A stretch of DNA of 64,000 bases from Argonema galeatum A003/A1. Lineage in GTDB: Bacteria; Cyanobacteriota; Cyanobacteriia; Cyanobacteriales; Aerosakkonemataceae. The translations under genes and the position numbers were made by a program. Where the stretch lies: positions 7,555-71,554 of the forward strand of contig NZ_JAIQZM010000013.1 of assembly GCF_023333595.1 (NCBI RefSeq), written 5' to 3'. Below, in pieces: positions 8,454-17,580 of the stretch (the first letter of the stretch is position 1; each line of letters starts with the position of its first letter). The notes below the pieces were generated by a model. It did not search any database. It was not told where the DNA came from and saw only the letters and a program-made list of their open reading frames with translations.

Positions 8454-8972
8454 ATGGCTTACTCAATGAACCGTCTTTCTATTTTTGTAGACGGGAACAA
8501 TATGTTCTACGCTCAACAAAAAAACGGCTGGTTTTTTGATCCGCGAAGAGTTTTGCAATACTTCACTAGCGAACCAGATACAACGTTGGTAAATGCGTTT
8601 TGGTACACCGGCTTAAAAGACCCGCAGGATCAGCGGGGATTTCGGGACGCCTTGATTAGTCTGGGTTACACCGTTCGCACCAAAATTCTCAAAGAATATT
8701 ATGACGATAGTTCAGGTCGATACTCACAAAAAGCGAATTTAGATATTGAAATCGTAGTTGATATGTTCAACACGGTAGATCAATACGATAAGGTCGTGCT
8801 GTTCAGTGGAGATGGTGATTTTGAAAGAGCCATTGAACTTTTACGCTCTAAAAATACGCATATTACAGTGGTTTCAACGGAAGGAATGATTGCGAGGGAA
8901 CTACGAAATGCCACCGATCGCTATATTGACCTGAATGATATTCGCGAACACATTGAGAAAATTGACTATTAG
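8454..8972 (+). CDS. NYN-domain (LabA/DUF88-like) protein
   Basis: The 172-residue protein is essentially one PIN-like NYN domain. Acidic metal-site positions are visible in [10 protein letters not shown] (near the N-terminus), [11 protein letters not shown] (middle) and [12 protein letters not shown] (late), so an RNase-type active site looks intact. LabA of Synechococcus elongatus, which acts in circadian output, belongs to this family. Orthology is not shown here. Two start codons are possible, 8454 (MAYS) and 8466 (MNRL). A second NYN gene of different sequence lies at 12693-13133 on the other strand. Target RNA is unknown. Confidence 0.8.
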   Translation: MAYSMNRLSIFVDGNNMFYAQQKNGWFFDPRRVLQYFTSEPDTTLVNAFWYTGLKDPQDQRGFRDALISLGYTVRTKILKEYYDDSSGRYSQKANLDIEIVVDMFNTVDQYDKVVLFSGDGDFERAIELLRSKNTHITVVSTEGMIARELRNATDRYIDLNDIREHIEKIDY

Positions 8973-9061
8973 TTGTCAAAACCCAAATACCTAGTGCCGC
9001 TAGGCAAAAGTCACTCATTCAAAAATCCTTCGTTCCTTTTTCCAAAGTCAGTAATCCTGTT

Positions 9062-10681
9062 ATGAAAACTCAAACAGACCGCATAATTATTTTCGATACC
9101 ACGCTCCGAGATGGCGAACAGTGTCCCGGAGCGACCCTGAATGTAGACGAGAAGCTGATCATTGCGCGGCAGTTGGCTCGTCTGGGAGTTGATGTGATTG
9201 AGGCGGGGTTCGCCTATGCTAGCCCTGGAGATTTTGAGGCGGTGCAGAAGATTGCCCAGACAGTAGGGACAGAAGATGGCCCAATTATCTGTAGTTTGGC
9301 AAGGGCCATCAAAGCAGACATTAAAGCAGCAGCAGAAGCGATCGAACCAGCGGCAAAAGGCAGAATTCACACCTTTATTTCTACTTCGGATATTCACTTG
9401 GAATATCAATTGAGGAAGACACGGGGCGAAGTGCTGGCGATCGCAGAAGAAATGGTCGCTTATGCCAAATCCTTCATCGATGATGTAGAATTCTCCCCAA
9501 TGGATGCCGCACGCTCCGACCCAGAATTTCTTTACCAAGTGCTAGAGCGGACAATAGCAGCTGGTGCTACAACTGTCAATATTCCCGATACCGTTGGTTA
9601 CATGACTCCCAGCGAATTTGGGGATTTGATTCGCGGCATTAGGGAAAACGTTCCCAATATCGACAAAGCGGTTATTTCTGTTCACGGACACAACGATTTG
9701 GGATTGGCTGTTGCTAACTTTCTCGAAGCCGTGAAGAATGGCGCAAGGCAGTTAGAATGCACGATCAACGGCATTGGCGAACGTGCTGGAAATGCCTCCC
9801 TGGAAGAATTGGTGATGGCGCTCCACGTCCGGCGTCAGTATTATAATCCCTTCTTGGGACGTAGCGTTGAATCAGAAGAACCGCTGACCAATATTGATAC
9901 GCGCCAGATTTATAAGACTTCTCGTTTAGTTTCCAACTTGACGGGAATGTTGGTGCAACCAAATAAAGCAATTGTGGGAGCTAATGCTTTTGCACATGAA
10001 TCTGGGATTCACCAAGATGGTGTGCTGAAAAATAAGCTCACTTATGAAATCATGGATGCACAATTGGTTGGTTTGACAAACAATCAAATTGTGCTAGGCA
10101 AACATTCCGGTCGTCATGCTTTTGGCGCACGCCTGAAAGAGTTGGGATTTGAAGTTTCGGAAACCGATTTGAATAAGGCATTCCTCAAGTTCAAAGATGT
10201 AGCGGATAAGAAGAAAGAAATTACCGATTGGGATTTGGAAGCGATCGTTAATGACGAAATTCAACAAGCTCCCGATCTTTTCCGCGTAGAATTGGTACAG
10301 GTTTCCTGCGGTAGCAACGCTTGTCCGACAGCAACGGTAACGTTGAGAACGCCAGAAGGTGAGGAACTGACGGATGCTGCGATCGGCACTGGGCCAGTAG
10401 ATGCCGTTTATAAGGCAATTAACCGCGTGGTGAACGTGCCGAATCAGCTAATTGAATTTTCCGTGCAGTCGGTGACAGCTGGGATTGATGCGATCGGGGA
10501 AGTAACAATTCGTCTGAAACACGGTGAGCGAATTTTCGCCGGTCATTCTGCTAATACCGATATCATCGTCGCTTCCGCTCAAGCTTATGTGAATGCGCTA
10601 AATCGTTTGTATGCGGCGTTGCAGAGGAAAGAAGCGCAGTCTGGAGAGGAAAATCCGGCTGCTGCGGGTAGGACTGTGTAA
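9062..10681 (+). CDS. leuA: 2-isopropylmalate synthase
   Basis: It condenses acetyl-CoA with 2-oxoisovalerate in the first committed step of leucine synthesis. The 539-residue protein has the catalytic TIM barrel with [14 protein letters not shown] near residue 13 and HGHNDLGLA near 205, whose histidines bind the metal. The C-terminal LeuA regulatory domain (about 395-520) binds leucine for feedback inhibition. Length and both domains are typical. The start is ATG 9062. The TAA stop (10679-10681) abuts a 150-bp repeat element, and a terminator follows at 10885-10920. It appears to be transcribed alone. Confidence 0.96.
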   Translation: MKTQTDRIIIFDTTLRDGEQCPGATLNVDEKLIIARQLARLGVDVIEAGFAYASPGDFEAVQKIAQTVGTEDGPIICSLARAIKADIKAAAEAIEPAAKGRIHTFISTSDIHLEYQLRKTRGEVLAIAEEMVAYAKSFIDDVEFSPMDAARSDPEFLYQVLERTIAAGATTVNIPDTVGYMTPSEFGDLIRGIRENVPNIDKAVISVHGHNDLGLAVANFLEAVKNGARQLECTINGIGERAGNASLEELVMALHVRRQYYNPFLGRSVESEEPLTNIDTRQIYKTSRLVSNLTGMLVQPNKAIVGANAFAHESGIHQDGVLKNKLTYEIMDAQLVGLTNNQIVLGKHSGRHAFGARLKELGFEVSETDLNKAFLKFKDVADKKKEITDWDLEAIVNDEIQQAPDLFRVELVQVSCGSNACPTATVTLRTPEGEELTDAAIGTGPVDAVYKAINRVVNVPNQLIEFSVQSVTAGIDAIGEVTIRLKHGERIFAGHSANTDIIVASAQAYVNALNRLYAALQRKEAQSGEENPAAAGRTV

Positions 10682-10831
10682 TACCAAATCCGGGTTATTT
10701 ACCCCCTTTATAGTGTGAAGTGTAGGGGTGAAGCATTGCGGCAATAAGTGTATTCCCCTAACCAAAGCCTTTCTACCGCAATGCTTCACCCAACTTATGG
10801 ATAACGGGGGTTTTTATCCCGGATTTGGTAT
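10681..10831 (+). mobile_element. MITE-like element, copy B, abutting the leuA stop codon
   Basis: Perfect 14-bp terminal inverted repeats ATACCAAATCCGGG (10681-10694) and CCCGGATTTGGTAT (10818-10831) bound an inner inverted repeat GGGTGAAGCATTGCGG / CCGCAATGCTTCACCC. The sequence matches copies A (4807) and C (42746). It begins on the last base of the leuA stop codon and separates that gene from its terminator. Confidence 0.85.
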
Positions 10832-10884
10832 AAGTGTGAATAGCTCGACGAAACGCTAGAAAGCGAATAAATCAAACCAATACG

Positions 10885-10920
10885 AAGGCACGAAGGGAGA
10901 AATTTACTTTCGTGCCTTTT
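10885..10920 (+). terminator. Intrinsic terminator of leuA
   Basis: AAGGCACGAA (10885-10894) pairs with TTCGTGCCTT (10909-10918), a perfect ten-base stem followed by TTTTCTGTTTT. It lies 200 bases after leuA, beyond the inserted repeat. The remainder to 11082 shows no gene. Confidence 0.75.
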
Positions 10921-11082
10921 CTGTTTTGCGTAAATAGTTTTTTAGCAACTTGGTATTAGTTTAGTTTGTGGGTTCCTCTTGAGTTATAGCGCTTCGCGCT
11001 GGCGTATTTACAAATACTGAATTGAATCTCTGTGTAGCTCAGTGTACTCTATTCTAATCTGTAACTATACCAGTGCGAATCG

Positions 11083-11694
11083 CTAGAGTTGCTGCATCTG
11101 CTGACGAATTGCAGCACGAAACTCTCTTACTGCCACCTTTTGATCTGGATGGTTAACATATATAAGAAAGAGATTAACATCCAAATTAGGTAACAATTGA
11201 CTGCGGGAAATTTTTTGATCTCCATCTTCTTGCAGGTGATAAATTGACAGTTGGCTGTTCTTCCAAAACCAAGCTTCTTTTACACCCATCCGCCGGAAGA
11301 TTTCCCGCCGATTCAGAGTGCCGCTGCTAATGATAACTTCAATAACTAAGTCGGGGACTACCTTTTCCTCGCCGATGCAGTAAGACTCATCAGGTTCCCC
11401 CGATGCTGACTCGTCTCCTCCCCCCATCGTAGGACTGCCAAGGCGATAGAAGTCAATGCCTGCTTCGTCTAGGTATGTATCAAGCAAGCGACTAATTTGA
11501 CTTTTTATTTTTTCGTGTTCTTTAGAAAGAGTCAAGATTTCTACTTCCCCGTCCAGGTATGCGGTTCGCACTCCAGGGATATGATACAGGATGGAGCGCA
11601 GAGTTTCGTACTGTTGCCAAGTCACCGAAGAGAGAGTGATTCGCTGTTCGGCAATAGTCTTTATGTTAGGAGTCTCTAAGAGTTTGGGAGTCAT
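11083..11694 (-). CDS. Uma2-family (DUF820) putative restriction-endonuclease-like protein
   Basis: The 203-residue protein has the Uma2/DUF820 PD-(D/E)XK-like fold, which is much expanded in cyanobacteria. It shows GEPDESYCI (about 99-107) and VPDLVIEV (113-120, Asp115 and Glu119 as the likely metal ligands), then RRMGVKEAWFW. Family members are annotated as putative nucleases without a firm cellular role. The 98-bp gap to the divergent antitoxin/toxin pair probably holds both promoters. A second member lies at 47362-47952. Confidence 0.8.
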   Translation of the reverse strand: MTPKLLETPNIKTIAEQRITLSSVTWQQYETLRSILYHIPGVRTAYLDGEVEILTLSKEHEKIKSQISRLLDTYLDEAGIDFYRLGSPTMGGGDESASGEPDESYCIGEEKVVPDLVIEVIISSGTLNRREIFRRMGVKEAWFWKNSQLSIYHLQEDGDQKISRSQLLPNLDVNLFLIYVNHPDQKVAVREFRAAIRQQMQQL

Positions 11695-11792
11695 AGGCGA
11701 GTTTTGCGTGCGTGCTTTCTATTGTATGGCTGGTAAAGTGAGAGGTAGGGAAATTGAGCTTAGAATAGTTTTAAGTATTCAAATTCAAAATT

Positions 11793-12110
11793 ATGTCGGA
11801 AATTATTGTTGCGGTTTACGAAAACGGTGTTTTGCGCCCCGTCAATCCGGTGTCCCTAACCGAGGGTCAAACGGTGCGACTGCGAGTTTTGCCAGAAGTC
11901 TCGTCAGGGGGGCAAAAAAATGATCTGGACGCGGCAGTTCAGACTTTGGTTGACCAAGGAGTGATGAGTCTTCCTCCCAAACACGGTCAAGTTTCACGCG
12001 CCGAACTAGCGCGGCGCGAACAGGTGCGGCGCGAACGGATGAAAAAAATGGGGCCAATACCAGGTAAGCCTCTATCAGAAACCATTATTGAGGATCGCGG
12101 CCTGTGGTAA
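11793..12110 (+). CDS. AF2212/PG0164-like antitoxin
   Basis: The N-terminus MSEIIVAVYENGVLRPV with TEGQTVRLRVLPE is the hallmark of the small DUF104/AF2212-like beta-barrel antitoxins. The rest of the 105 residues is charged (RRERMKKMG). The gene overlaps the next by seven bases, so translation is probably coupled, and the partner is a PIN-domain toxin. The pair is inferred to be a type II toxin-antitoxin module. The antitoxin would bind the toxin and likely its own promoter in the 98-bp gap upstream. Confidence 0.75.
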   Translation: MSEIIVAVYENGVLRPVNPVSLTEGQTVRLRVLPEVSSGGQKNDLDAAVQTLVDQGVMSLPPKHGQVSRAELARREQVRRERMKKMGPIPGKPLSETIIEDRGLW

Positions 12111-12571
12111 ATGCCTATTTCCTGGATACCAGCGCCTTGGTCAAAAGGTATATACCTGAAACGGGAACTGATTGGATTTTATCAATTACAGATCCTGCTA
12201 CAGGTAAGGATTTAGCTATTGCTCAAATTACTTGGGTGGAGGTGCTTAGCGCTTTGTCGCGCCGTCAAAGACAGGGGAGTATATCGGCAGATCGATTTGA
12301 CTTAACTTTGCAAGACTTTCGCGTAGACTTCGAGAACTTGTACCAAGTTATTGAAGTCGATCGATCGCTGATTGAAATTGCGGGTCAATTAGTCATTCAA
12401 TATCCGCTACGTGCCTATGATGCTGTCCAACTGGCATCAGCACTGCGCGTCCAATCCCTTCTCGCCTCGCTCCCGGATATTGAATTGGTTTTTGTTACTG
12501 CGGACGATCGCCTCATCAACGTTGCTCAGACAGAAGGATTGGTGACTGATAATCCTAATAATTATCCTTGA
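12104..12571 (+). CDS. vapC: VapC-like PIN-domain toxin (ribonuclease)
   Basis: The 155-residue PIN domain carries acidic active-site positions in YFLDTSALVKRY (Asp8), TWVEVLSAL (Glu46), YDAVQLASAL and VTADDRLI, so the Mg-dependent nuclease should be active on RNA. It starts at GTG 12104, seven bases inside the antitoxin gene, and the overlap decides this start. The partner is an AF2212-like antitoxin rather than a VapB AbrB-type or RHH protein. This combination is known in cyanobacteria and archaea. Confidence 0.8.
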   Translation: MVNAYFLDTSALVKRYIPETGTDWILSITDPATGKDLAIAQITWVEVLSALSRRQRQGSISADRFDLTLQDFRVDFENLYQVIEVDRSLIEIAGQLVIQYPLRAYDAVQLASALRVQSLLASLPDIELVFVTADDRLINVAQTEGLVTDNPNNYP

Positions 12572-12611
12572 AAGTGCGATCGCTCTCAACAATAAGCGCC
12601 CTTTTACTACG

Positions 12612-12639
12612 AAAAAAATCCCTGGTTATTAGCCAGGGA
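12612..12639 (-). terminator. Intrinsic terminator of the leftward NYN gene
   Basis: On the minus strand TCCCTGG and CCAGGGA (12639-12619) form a seven-base stem followed by seven T (12618-12612). It lies about 55 bases after the stop codon of the NYN gene. Confidence 0.7.
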
Positions 12640-12692
12640 AAAAATCAATACCTACGGTTGTAGTTGATTATTAACGAATGGCACTCTGCCTA

Positions 12693-13133
12693 TTATGCAA
12701 CCAACTGACATAACTCCTCTGCAAAGTGAAATTCATCAGCTAGAAGGATTAGTTTGTAACTCGTTACACCTTGCCGACCAAAAATTATCACTTGCTTTTG
12801 ATAGCGTTGCAGTTGCCTAACTAAAAAAGCAAAGTCTTTATCCCCAGACACAAGGATGATGATGTCAGGAGACAGACTACTGAAGAGTTCTTTAAGACAG
12901 TCAGACTCCAATTGTAAATCCGCACTGTTCTCGAACTCCTCCTGAACATCAATCCGATCAAAACCAACCCCGTCTAAAGCATATTCAGAAGCCGACGTTT
13001 CTCGCCGCCAATGAGAGTAGACTTTCTTAGTAATTAGATCTCCTCTCGATTGAGCGAAATCAATCAAGCACTCAGCTCGATCTGGGACTCTGACATTCTC
13101 AAAATCCCAATAAATGGAAACTCTGTTTTTCAT
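12693..13133 (-). CDS. NYN-domain putative ribonuclease
   Basis: A compact NYN domain begins right after the start (VSIYWDFENV) and contains ILVSGDKDFAFLVRQL, the second acidic cluster typical of the PIN-like NYN fold. ATG 13133 is preferred because the domain starts there. An in-frame ATG at 13163 adds ten residues of no known type. The protein differs from the NYN gene at 8454 and is closer to the DUF88 proteins with N-terminal WDFEN. Substrate is unknown. An intrinsic terminator follows. Confidence 0.7.
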   Translation of the reverse strand: MKNRVSIYWDFENVRVPDRAECLIDFAQSRGDLITKKVYSHWRRETSASEYALDGVGFDRIDVQEEFENSADLQLESDCLKELFSSLSPDIIILVSGDKDFAFLVRQLQRYQKQVIIFGRQGVTSYKLILLADEFHFAEELCQLVA

Positions 13134-13157
13134 CGCTTTAGCGTGAGTAATGTTTAA

Positions 13158-13313
13158 CATCACGCATCTGGCGACACCGAGAAGCTTCTTAATTTAATTA
13201 GAAGCCTCTTAGCAGAGCTGTATGTGGGATCGCATCCAGATTTAGTACACACTTTTCAGTGGTATCAAATGTGGGGTGATGGCGCACATTTAAGGAAGCA
13301 GAACGGCGACTAA
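13158..13313 (+). pseudogene. Possible gene remnant (about 50 codons, no start)
   Basis: An open stretch without a start codon reads as a plausible protein tail (LLAELYVGSHPDLV, then FQWYQMWGDGAH) ending at TAA 13311. Composition is protein-like, but I do not recognise the family. It may be the C-terminal remnant of a deleted gene, or chance. Confidence 0.25.
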
Positions 13314-13344
13314 TCATACAGGGAGAATTAGATAAGTCTTAACC

Positions 13345-13402
13345 TGCCCGGTAATCCAATTACCGACTATTTTTTTCTAGCCGGGAACTGGATTACCGGG
13401 CA
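13345..13402. repeat. Perfect 14-bp inverted repeat
   Basis: TGCCCGGTAATCCA (13345-13358) and TGGATTACCGGGCA (13389-13402) are exact inverted copies around a 30-base centre that contains a run of seven T. It lies between the divergent NYN and recQ genes. It may be a small repeat element. The rest of 13164-13637 shows only the short remnant noted above. Confidence 0.6.
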
Positions 13403-13637
13403 CAACTAAGCTTACCTACCCATCGCTGCAAGGTAAATCGGTCTTCACCTTCACTAGATAAGGGACATCAGCACACACTTCGCACAATTGCTCAGCGTTC
13501 ACTGAATACAGACAAAATCACACATCTAGCGCACTTATGGTGCCTTTAGATGCAGTGATTCATGTATAGCTCAAAGACAATTTTTTGTCAAGGGCTCGGC
13601 ATTCTGATAAAATTATACAATCAACTAACACAGTCAA

Positions 13638-15080
13638 ATGATTTCTAGTAATCCCACATCTTGGCACGAAGTACGCGACGCCTTCCAAAAAATTTGGGGA
13701 TATGATGATTTTCGTCCACCCCAAGGGGAAATTATTCGCACTTTGCTGTCACAACGGGATGCGATGATTATCATGCCTACGGGTGGGGGAAAGTCGATTT
13801 GCTTTCAACTACCAGCACTATTACAAAGTGGGTTAACTTTGGTAATTTCGCCGTTAGTGGCGTTGATGGAAAATCAGGTGCAAGAATTGCGTCAGCGAAA
13901 ATTGCCAGCGGCGTTACTGCATAGCGAATTACCATCTCAGGAACGGAAACAAACCCTTCTTGCTTTGGAACAACAAAAGTTAAGATTGTTGTATGTATCG
14001 CCAGAAACTTTACTAAGTCCGCCAGTGTGGGAAAAGTTGTCTCAACCGCAGTTAAAGATTAATGGGTTGATTTTGGATGAGGCGCATTGTTTGGTACAGT
14101 GGGGTGATACGTTTCGTCCTGCTTATCGGCGTTTGGGTGCGGTACGATCGGCCCTTCTCAAGTCTAAACCACCGGGAACTAAAATTGCGATCGCAGCTTT
14201 CACCGCCACCGCCGACCCCACAGCCCAAAAAACTATCCAGCAAGTCTTACAATTACAACAGCCAGAAGTCTTTCGCCTCAACCCTTATCGCCAAAATCTC
14301 CACCTCAAGATAGAAATTGCTTGGACACCACGCGGACGCAAACAAAGATTGCTAAAGTTTATTCAGGCCAGACCTCAACAAGCTGGGTTAGTCTACGTTC
14401 GCACTAGGCGAGATAGCGAAAATTTAGTTGTCTGGTTAAAAGAGAAAGGTTATAATATAGCAGCTTATCATGCAGGGCTGAGTCCAGAACAACGCCGAAC
14501 TATTGAAGCAGATTGGATTTCTGGAAAAATTCCTTTTGTGGTTTGCACTTCTGCATTCGGTATGGGTATCAATAAACCGGATGTCCGTTGGGTAATTCAC
14601 TTTCATCCCACATTGCTGCTATCGGAATATGTTCAAGAAATTGGACGTGCGGGTAGAGACGGCAAACCATCTGATGCTTTATTATTAATGAGTGAGCCAA
14701 CTGGGTGGTTAGATTCAGAAGATAAGCAACGTCAGAAGTTTTTTGAAGATAAAGTGCGATCGCAACAACGAGAAGCCCAGCAGCTAATTCGCAAACTACC
14801 TCCCAAAGGAGAAATCAATACCGTAGCCCGTCAGTTCCCCGAAGGGACGACAGCTTTATCTCTACTGCATAGCACAGGTCAGCTTGAATGGCAAGACCCA
14901 TTTAATTATATCATTCAGAAACAGGCGCAAACCCAACATTCGAGACAATTCAATGCCGTACAGCAGATGAATCGCTACCTGAAAACCCGCGAGTGTCGCT
15001 GGAAGTTTTTGTTACGCGCCTTTGGTTTTGGGGTAGAAGCAGAAAATATGCGCTGCGGACACTGCGATAACTGCAAATAA
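13638..15080 (+). CDS. recQ: RecQ-family ATP-dependent DNA helicase (short form)
   Basis: It unwinds DNA 3'-5' in recombination and repair. Walker A PTGGGKS (47-53), the DEAH box in LILDEAHCLVQWGD (about 150), helicase motif VI in QEIGRAGRDG and a C-terminal zinc site (CRWKFLLRAFG, CGHCDNC) are present. At 480 residues it ends just after the zinc cluster, so the winged-helix and HRDC domains of E. coli RecQ (about 610 residues) are absent. This short form is common in cyanobacteria. The stop codon lies in an outer inverted repeat arm shared with the 3' side of pheS. Confidence 0.9.
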   Translation: MISSNPTSWHEVRDAFQKIWGYDDFRPPQGEIIRTLLSQRDAMIIMPTGGGKSICFQLPALLQSGLTLVISPLVALMENQVQELRQRKLPAALLHSELPSQERKQTLLALEQQKLRLLYVSPETLLSPPVWEKLSQPQLKINGLILDEAHCLVQWGDTFRPAYRRLGAVRSALLKSKPPGTKIAIAAFTATADPTAQKTIQQVLQLQQPEVFRLNPYRQNLHLKIEIAWTPRGRKQRLLKFIQARPQQAGLVYVRTRRDSENLVVWLKEKGYNIAAYHAGLSPEQRRTIEADWISGKIPFVVCTSAFGMGINKPDVRWVIHFHPTLLLSEYVQEIGRAGRDGKPSDALLLMSEPTGWLDSEDKQRQKFFEDKVRSQQREAQQLIRKLPPKGEINTVARQFPEGTTALSLLHSTGQLEWQDPFNYIIQKQAQTQHSRQFNAVQQMNRYLKTRECRWKFLLRAFGFGVEAENMRCGHCDNCK

Positions 15081-15195
15081 TTTCAGATTTGAGATCTTAG
15101 GTACGTTGTTGCGCTTCAGCGCTCTTTAAGATAGCGCTGAAGCGCAACAACGTACCTAAGAAGGATCGTCTGGACACGACTCAAATCTGAAATTA
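15078..15195. repeat. Nested inverted repeats between convergent recQ and pheS
   Basis: Outer arms TAATTTCAGATTTGAG (15078-15093) and its inverse (15180-15195) enclose a perfect 28-bp-arm hairpin (15096-15123 with 15133-15160, nine-base loop). The hairpin contains the GTTGCGC...GCGCAAC motif also found at 16285, 18026, 38770 and 63015. The outer arm includes the recQ stop codon. It could act as a two-way transcription barrier. Confidence 0.85.
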
Positions 15196-15196
15196 A

Positions 15197-16201
15197 TCAG
15201 AATTGTCGCAAGAAGCGCAAATCGCTGCTGTACAAACGACGAATATCATCGATTTGGTGAAGAACCATCGCTACTCTCTCTACACCAAAACCGGCAGCAA
15301 ATCCAGTATAAACTTCCGGGTCGTAACCTACAGCCTTCAGCACATTTGGATCGATCGTACCACAACCCATGATTTCCAGCCATTTGCCTTTCCACTGCAT
15401 ATCCACCTCTGCGGATGGTTCGGTAAAGGGAAAATAACTAGCGCGAAAACGAATCGGCATTTCTTCGCCGAACATCTGTTGCAAAAATACTTTAATTGTG
15501 CCTTTAAGGTCTGCGAACGTCAGCCCCTCATCAACTGCAAAAAATTCTACCTGGTGGAAGACAGCCGCGTGAGTGGCATCTACCGTATCTCGCCGATAAC
15601 AGCGCCCCGGTGCTATAACCCTAACAGGTGGGTCATTTTCTTCCATGTAGCGAATCTGGATGTTTGAGGTATGAGTTCGCAGCAAATTTCCATCGGGCAA
15701 GTAGATGGTATCCTGCATATCGCGGGCTGGGTGGTCTGGCAGGAAGTTCAGCGCCTCAAAATTATAGTAGTCGGTTTCCATTTCTGGGCCCGTGGCTACG
15801 GTGTAACCCAGTCCGACGAAAATATCTATGGCCCGATCCATTGTGCTGTTGAGGGGATGCACCCGACCTTGGGGACGGTAGACTGGGGGCATGGTGACAT
15901 CCAGAGTTTCGGCTTCCAGCTGGGCTTGGATTTGCACGGCTTGCAAGGCTGACCGTTTTTTATCCAGGGCAGTTTGCAGGGCTTCCTTGACTTCGTTGGC
16001 TAATGCCCCAATGCGAGGACGTTCATCTGGAGATAATTTGCCCAAACCTCCCAATATCTGGGACACTTGACCTTTCTTACCCAGGTAGGCTAGTCTGAGT
16101 TCCTCTAAGCGGGGTAGAGTTTCGGCAGATGCGATCGCATTTTGCGCGTCTTGTTTGAGGGCTGTTAGTTGTGCCTCTAAATCGTTCGGCTGATTCGTCA
16201 T
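15197..16201 (-). CDS. pheS: Phenylalanine-tRNA ligase alpha subunit
   Basis: It charges tRNA-Phe as an alpha2-beta2 enzyme together with PheT, which is not in this window. The 334-residue protein has the N-terminal coiled-coil arm (about 1-90) and the class II core with motif 2 ([12 protein letters not shown]) and motif 3 (FGVERVAMV, near the end). The length is normal. The next gene upstream is divergent surE. Separate pheS and pheT genes are usual in cyanobacteria. Confidence 0.96.
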   Translation of the reverse strand: MTNQPNDLEAQLTALKQDAQNAIASAETLPRLEELRLAYLGKKGQVSQILGGLGKLSPDERPRIGALANEVKEALQTALDKKRSALQAVQIQAQLEAETLDVTMPPVYRPQGRVHPLNSTMDRAIDIFVGLGYTVATGPEMETDYYNFEALNFLPDHPARDMQDTIYLPDGNLLRTHTSNIQIRYMEENDPPVRVIAPGRCYRRDTVDATHAAVFHQVEFFAVDEGLTFADLKGTIKVFLQQMFGEEMPIRFRASYFPFTEPSAEVDMQWKGKWLEIMGCGTIDPNVLKAVGYDPEVYTGFAAGFGVERVAMVLHQIDDIRRLYSSDLRFLRQF

Positions 16202-16284
16202 TCGATTTTGGATTCTAGCATTTTAGATTATAGCAATCCTAAATGATTCGCGAAAATCTCTTTCCTCTTCTTTCTTTTCTTCTG

Positions 16285-16337
16285 GGTACGTAGTTGCGCT
16301 TTAGCGCTCTTTGAGCGCTAAAGCGCAACTACGTACC
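16285..16337. repeat. GTTGCGC-family palindrome (24-bp arms)
   Basis: A perfect 24-bp arm beginning GGTACGTAGTTGCGC (16285-16308) has its inverse at 16314-16337 with a five-base loop. It is the same family as 15096, 18026, 38770 and 63015. It lies in the pheS-surE divergent gap (16202-16516), which holds no gene. Confidence 0.85.
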
Positions 16338-16519
16338 TTAATGATATAACTAGCAACTTACTTTACTATATAATTTTTGTGGTGTAAGGCGAATATGGTA
16401 GAGACGGGCGAGACGCCCATCCCACAAAAGTAGTTTAGGGTTGATCCGTTAACCACAATCTCTCACAATCAAAGTGGCGGGATTATTGAAAATGTCAGGA
16501 TTGCAGAGTATTTGATTTG

Positions 16520-17326
16520 ATGAAATTACTGATAAGTAACGATGACGGTATTTTTTCGGCAGGTATCCGCGCTTTAGCGAACGCCTTGGCAGAAGTGGGG
16601 CATGATGTCAGTGTAGTTTGTCCCGATCGAGAGCGATCGGCAACGGGACATGGTTTAACTCTTCACGACCCCATCCGCGCTGAAGTGGTAGAATCGATTT
16701 TCCATCCCTCTATCAAAGCTTGGGCTTGTTCGGGAACTCCTTCTGATTGCGTAAAATTGGGACTGTGGGCTTTGCTGGATAGTCCCCCAGATTATGTGAT
16801 CTCCGGTATCAACCAAGGATCGAATTTAGGTACTGATATCCTTTACTCCGGCACGGTTTCAGCAGCGATGGAAGGTGTGATTGAAGGTATTCCCGGTATT
16901 GCTTTTAGTCTTACCAGTTTCGCCTGCCGAGATTTTGAGGCGGCGGCGAAGTTTGCCTGTATGCTACTGGAACAGTTGGCGCAACAGCCTTTACCTCAGT
17001 TGATGTTGCTGAATGTGAATGTGCCGCCGGTGAAGTGGGATGCTTTAGCAGGTGTTACAATCACTCGTCAAGGGGTTCGTCGCTATTTCGATGTCTTTGA
17101 AAAACGGGTCGATCCCCGTGGCAAAACTTACTATTGGTTAACTGGAGAATTAAAGGAGGATTTAGAACCACAAACACAACCCCATTTACCATCCAACATT
17201 CCCACAGATGTAAAGGCAATTCGCGACAATTACATTACCATAACTCCTTTGCAGTATGACCTGACTTCTGGAGTTGGTCTGAATAGCTTACAGGAATGGC
17301 ACTTGAATTTCCCGAAAATGGGATAG
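16520..17326 (+). CDS. surE: 5'-nucleotidase SurE
   Basis: SurE dephosphorylates nucleoside monophosphates and is linked to stationary-phase survival. The metal site SNDDGIFS (Asp8 and Asp9), the CSGTPSDCV loop and [10 protein letters not shown] are intact. The 268-residue length is usual. ATG 16520 is preferred over the TTG one codon earlier. Downstream are simple repeats (CTAGGGA) and the ACCGCAGATG repeat. Confidence 0.94.
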   Translation: MKLLISNDDGIFSAGIRALANALAEVGHDVSVVCPDRERSATGHGLTLHDPIRAEVVESIFHPSIKAWACSGTPSDCVKLGLWALLDSPPDYVISGINQGSNLGTDILYSGTVSAAMEGVIEGIPGIAFSLTSFACRDFEAAAKFACMLLEQLAQQPLPQLMLLNVNVPPVKWDALAGVTITRQGVRRYFDVFEKRVDPRGKTYYWLTGELKEDLEPQTQPHLPSNIPTDVKAIRDNYITITPLQYDLTSGVGLNSLQEWHLNFPKMG

Positions 17327-17457
17327 CTAGGCTAGGGACTAGGGGCTAGGGGCTAGGGACTAGGGGAAGAGGGAAGAGGGGAGTGGGGGAGTGGGGGAGA
17401 GAATCACCAATCATATCATGTCCGGTTACATCAGTAGTGTAAGAGTAATACTGGAAA

Positions 17458-17530
17458 TTGTCTGTTGCGATCGGAGGTTAAATTTTTACCGCAGATGAAG
17501 ACAGATAAACGCAGATAAACGCAGATAAAA
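17458..17530 (+). repeat. ACCGCAGATG dispersed repeat, copy 1
   Basis: TTGTCTGTT, then GGTTAAATTTTTACCGCAG, then GACAGATAAACGCAGAT. Related copies occur at 42620-42702, 52747-52797 (inverted) and 62866-62945. The intervals before it carry CTAGGGG simple repeats. Confidence 0.75.
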
Positions 17531-17580
17531 GAGCAATGCGATCGAACATTATCTCACCAATCACCAATCACCAATCACCA

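Noticed and set aside
15203-15667. 154-residue plus-strand frame
   Set aside because: It lies wholly inside pheS on the other strand.
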